A stretch of DNA of 21,549 nt, taken from positions 1 through 21,549 of the forward strand of contig CAJTZH010000045.1 in the NCBI GenBank assembly GCA_910584325.1, given 5' to 3'. Both the position numbers and the translations under genes were made by a program. The notes beneath the pieces were generated by a model. That model saw only the letters and a program-made list of their open reading frames with translations. It did no database searches and was not told where the DNA came from. Shown here piece by piece: positions 21,310 to 21,549 of this stretch (the stretch's first letter is position 1; each line of letters opens with the position of its first letter). This DNA comes from an uncultured Lachnospiraceae bacterium. Its GTDB lineage: Bacteria; Bacillota; Clostridia; Lachnospirales; Lachnospiraceae.

Positions 21310-21549
21310 ATTTACAGGCATTTATTATTTTACTGGCGGCATGTGCCACAGTGACATCGCTTTTAACGGAGGCGGTGAAATCATTTTTTGATATGCAGAA
21401 GATTAAATATGCGAGCAACGTCGTTGTTCTGGTGATAGCAATAGTCGTGGGTTGCGCTAGCGCAATGATTTATTACTACATATTTGCAGTGCCATTTACA
21501 CCGCTTAACTGTATCATGGCGGTATTTCTGGGACTTGCGAACTGGGTCG
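21306..21549 (+). CDS. Putative holin (incomplete, cut by window end)
   Basis: The ATG at 21306 overlaps the preceding stop (ATGA). The 81 residues present contain three hydrophobic stretches: residues 5-20, about 38-57 and about 69-80, the last cut by the window end. Residues 'TEAVKSFFD' in the first loop match a common Clostridia phage holin pattern. Holins form membrane lesions to release the endolysin. No stop codon is reached within the window, so its length and C-terminus are unknown; an amidase or other lysin would be expected next. Confidence 0.65.
   Translation, partial: MNLQAFIILLAACATVTSLLTEAVKSFFDMQKIKYASNVVVLVIAIVVGCASAMIYYYIFAVPFTPLNCIMAVFLGLANWV

Overview
The window is one uninterrupted, all plus-strand stretch of a siphovirus genome (prophage or free phage) with HK97-type heads. 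Moderate-to-low GC, strong AGGAGG-type ribosome sites, many TTG/GTG starts and the gene repertoire point to a host among the Clostridia, most likely gut Lachnospiraceae. No integrase, repressor or host gene is visible, so lysogeny cannot be judged from this window.

Layout. (1) Positions 1-2233: end of the early/accessory region, seven small densely packed genes, including a DUF551-like protein, a 'KLAEYED/LGKTVFL' phage protein, a Cys-rich protein and an ASCH-domain protein. (2) Positions 2260-2830: a RinA/ArpU/DUF1492-like late regulator ending in a helix-turn-helix, followed at once by seven CACAA-type repeats every 9-10 bp, an extended -10 promoter with no -35, and an intrinsic terminator. 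(3) Positions 2832-4387: an A+T-rich two-gene cassette with its own promoter and terminator. It encodes a ~295-aa soluble protein and a four-helix membrane protein, resembling the lambda RexA/RexB exclusion pair in layout and, weakly, in sequence. (4) Positions 4422-5018: a second self-contained cassette. It has a strong promoter with a palindrome in its spacer, a 36-aa one-helix peptide (too short for usual gene calling), a GAAA-capped hairpin, a 58-aa two-helix protein, a ribbon-helix-helix protein and a terminator. (5) Positions 5033-10950: HNH nuclease, small and large terminase, portal, ClpP-like protease and capsid. (6) Positions 10967-13543: connector, head closure, HK97-gp10-like, tail terminator-like, major tail protein, and tail assembly chaperones with a -1 frameshift signal. 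(7) Positions 13546-20699: tape measure with 102-residue repeats, a large distal tail protein with duplicated Ig-like domains, a tail hub protein, and a tailspike with a pectate-lyase-type beta helix plus a carbohydrate-binding domain. (8) Positions 20700-21549: terminator, then three small membrane proteins opening the lysis module; the last, a putative holin, is cut by the window end.

Working model. The late regulator probably binds the repeats beside its own gene and activates the late promoter. Late transcripts must then cross several intrinsic terminators (2799, 4352, 4993, 20700), so read-through or antitermination is implied. The two cassettes inserted between the late promoter and the terminase genes look like morons, expressed independently of the lytic programme. 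They are the most likely places for an undescribed system: a Rex-like exclusion pair, and a membrane-peptide/RHH unit that may regulate itself. All functional statements on these cassettes are inference from sequence layout and family knowledge.
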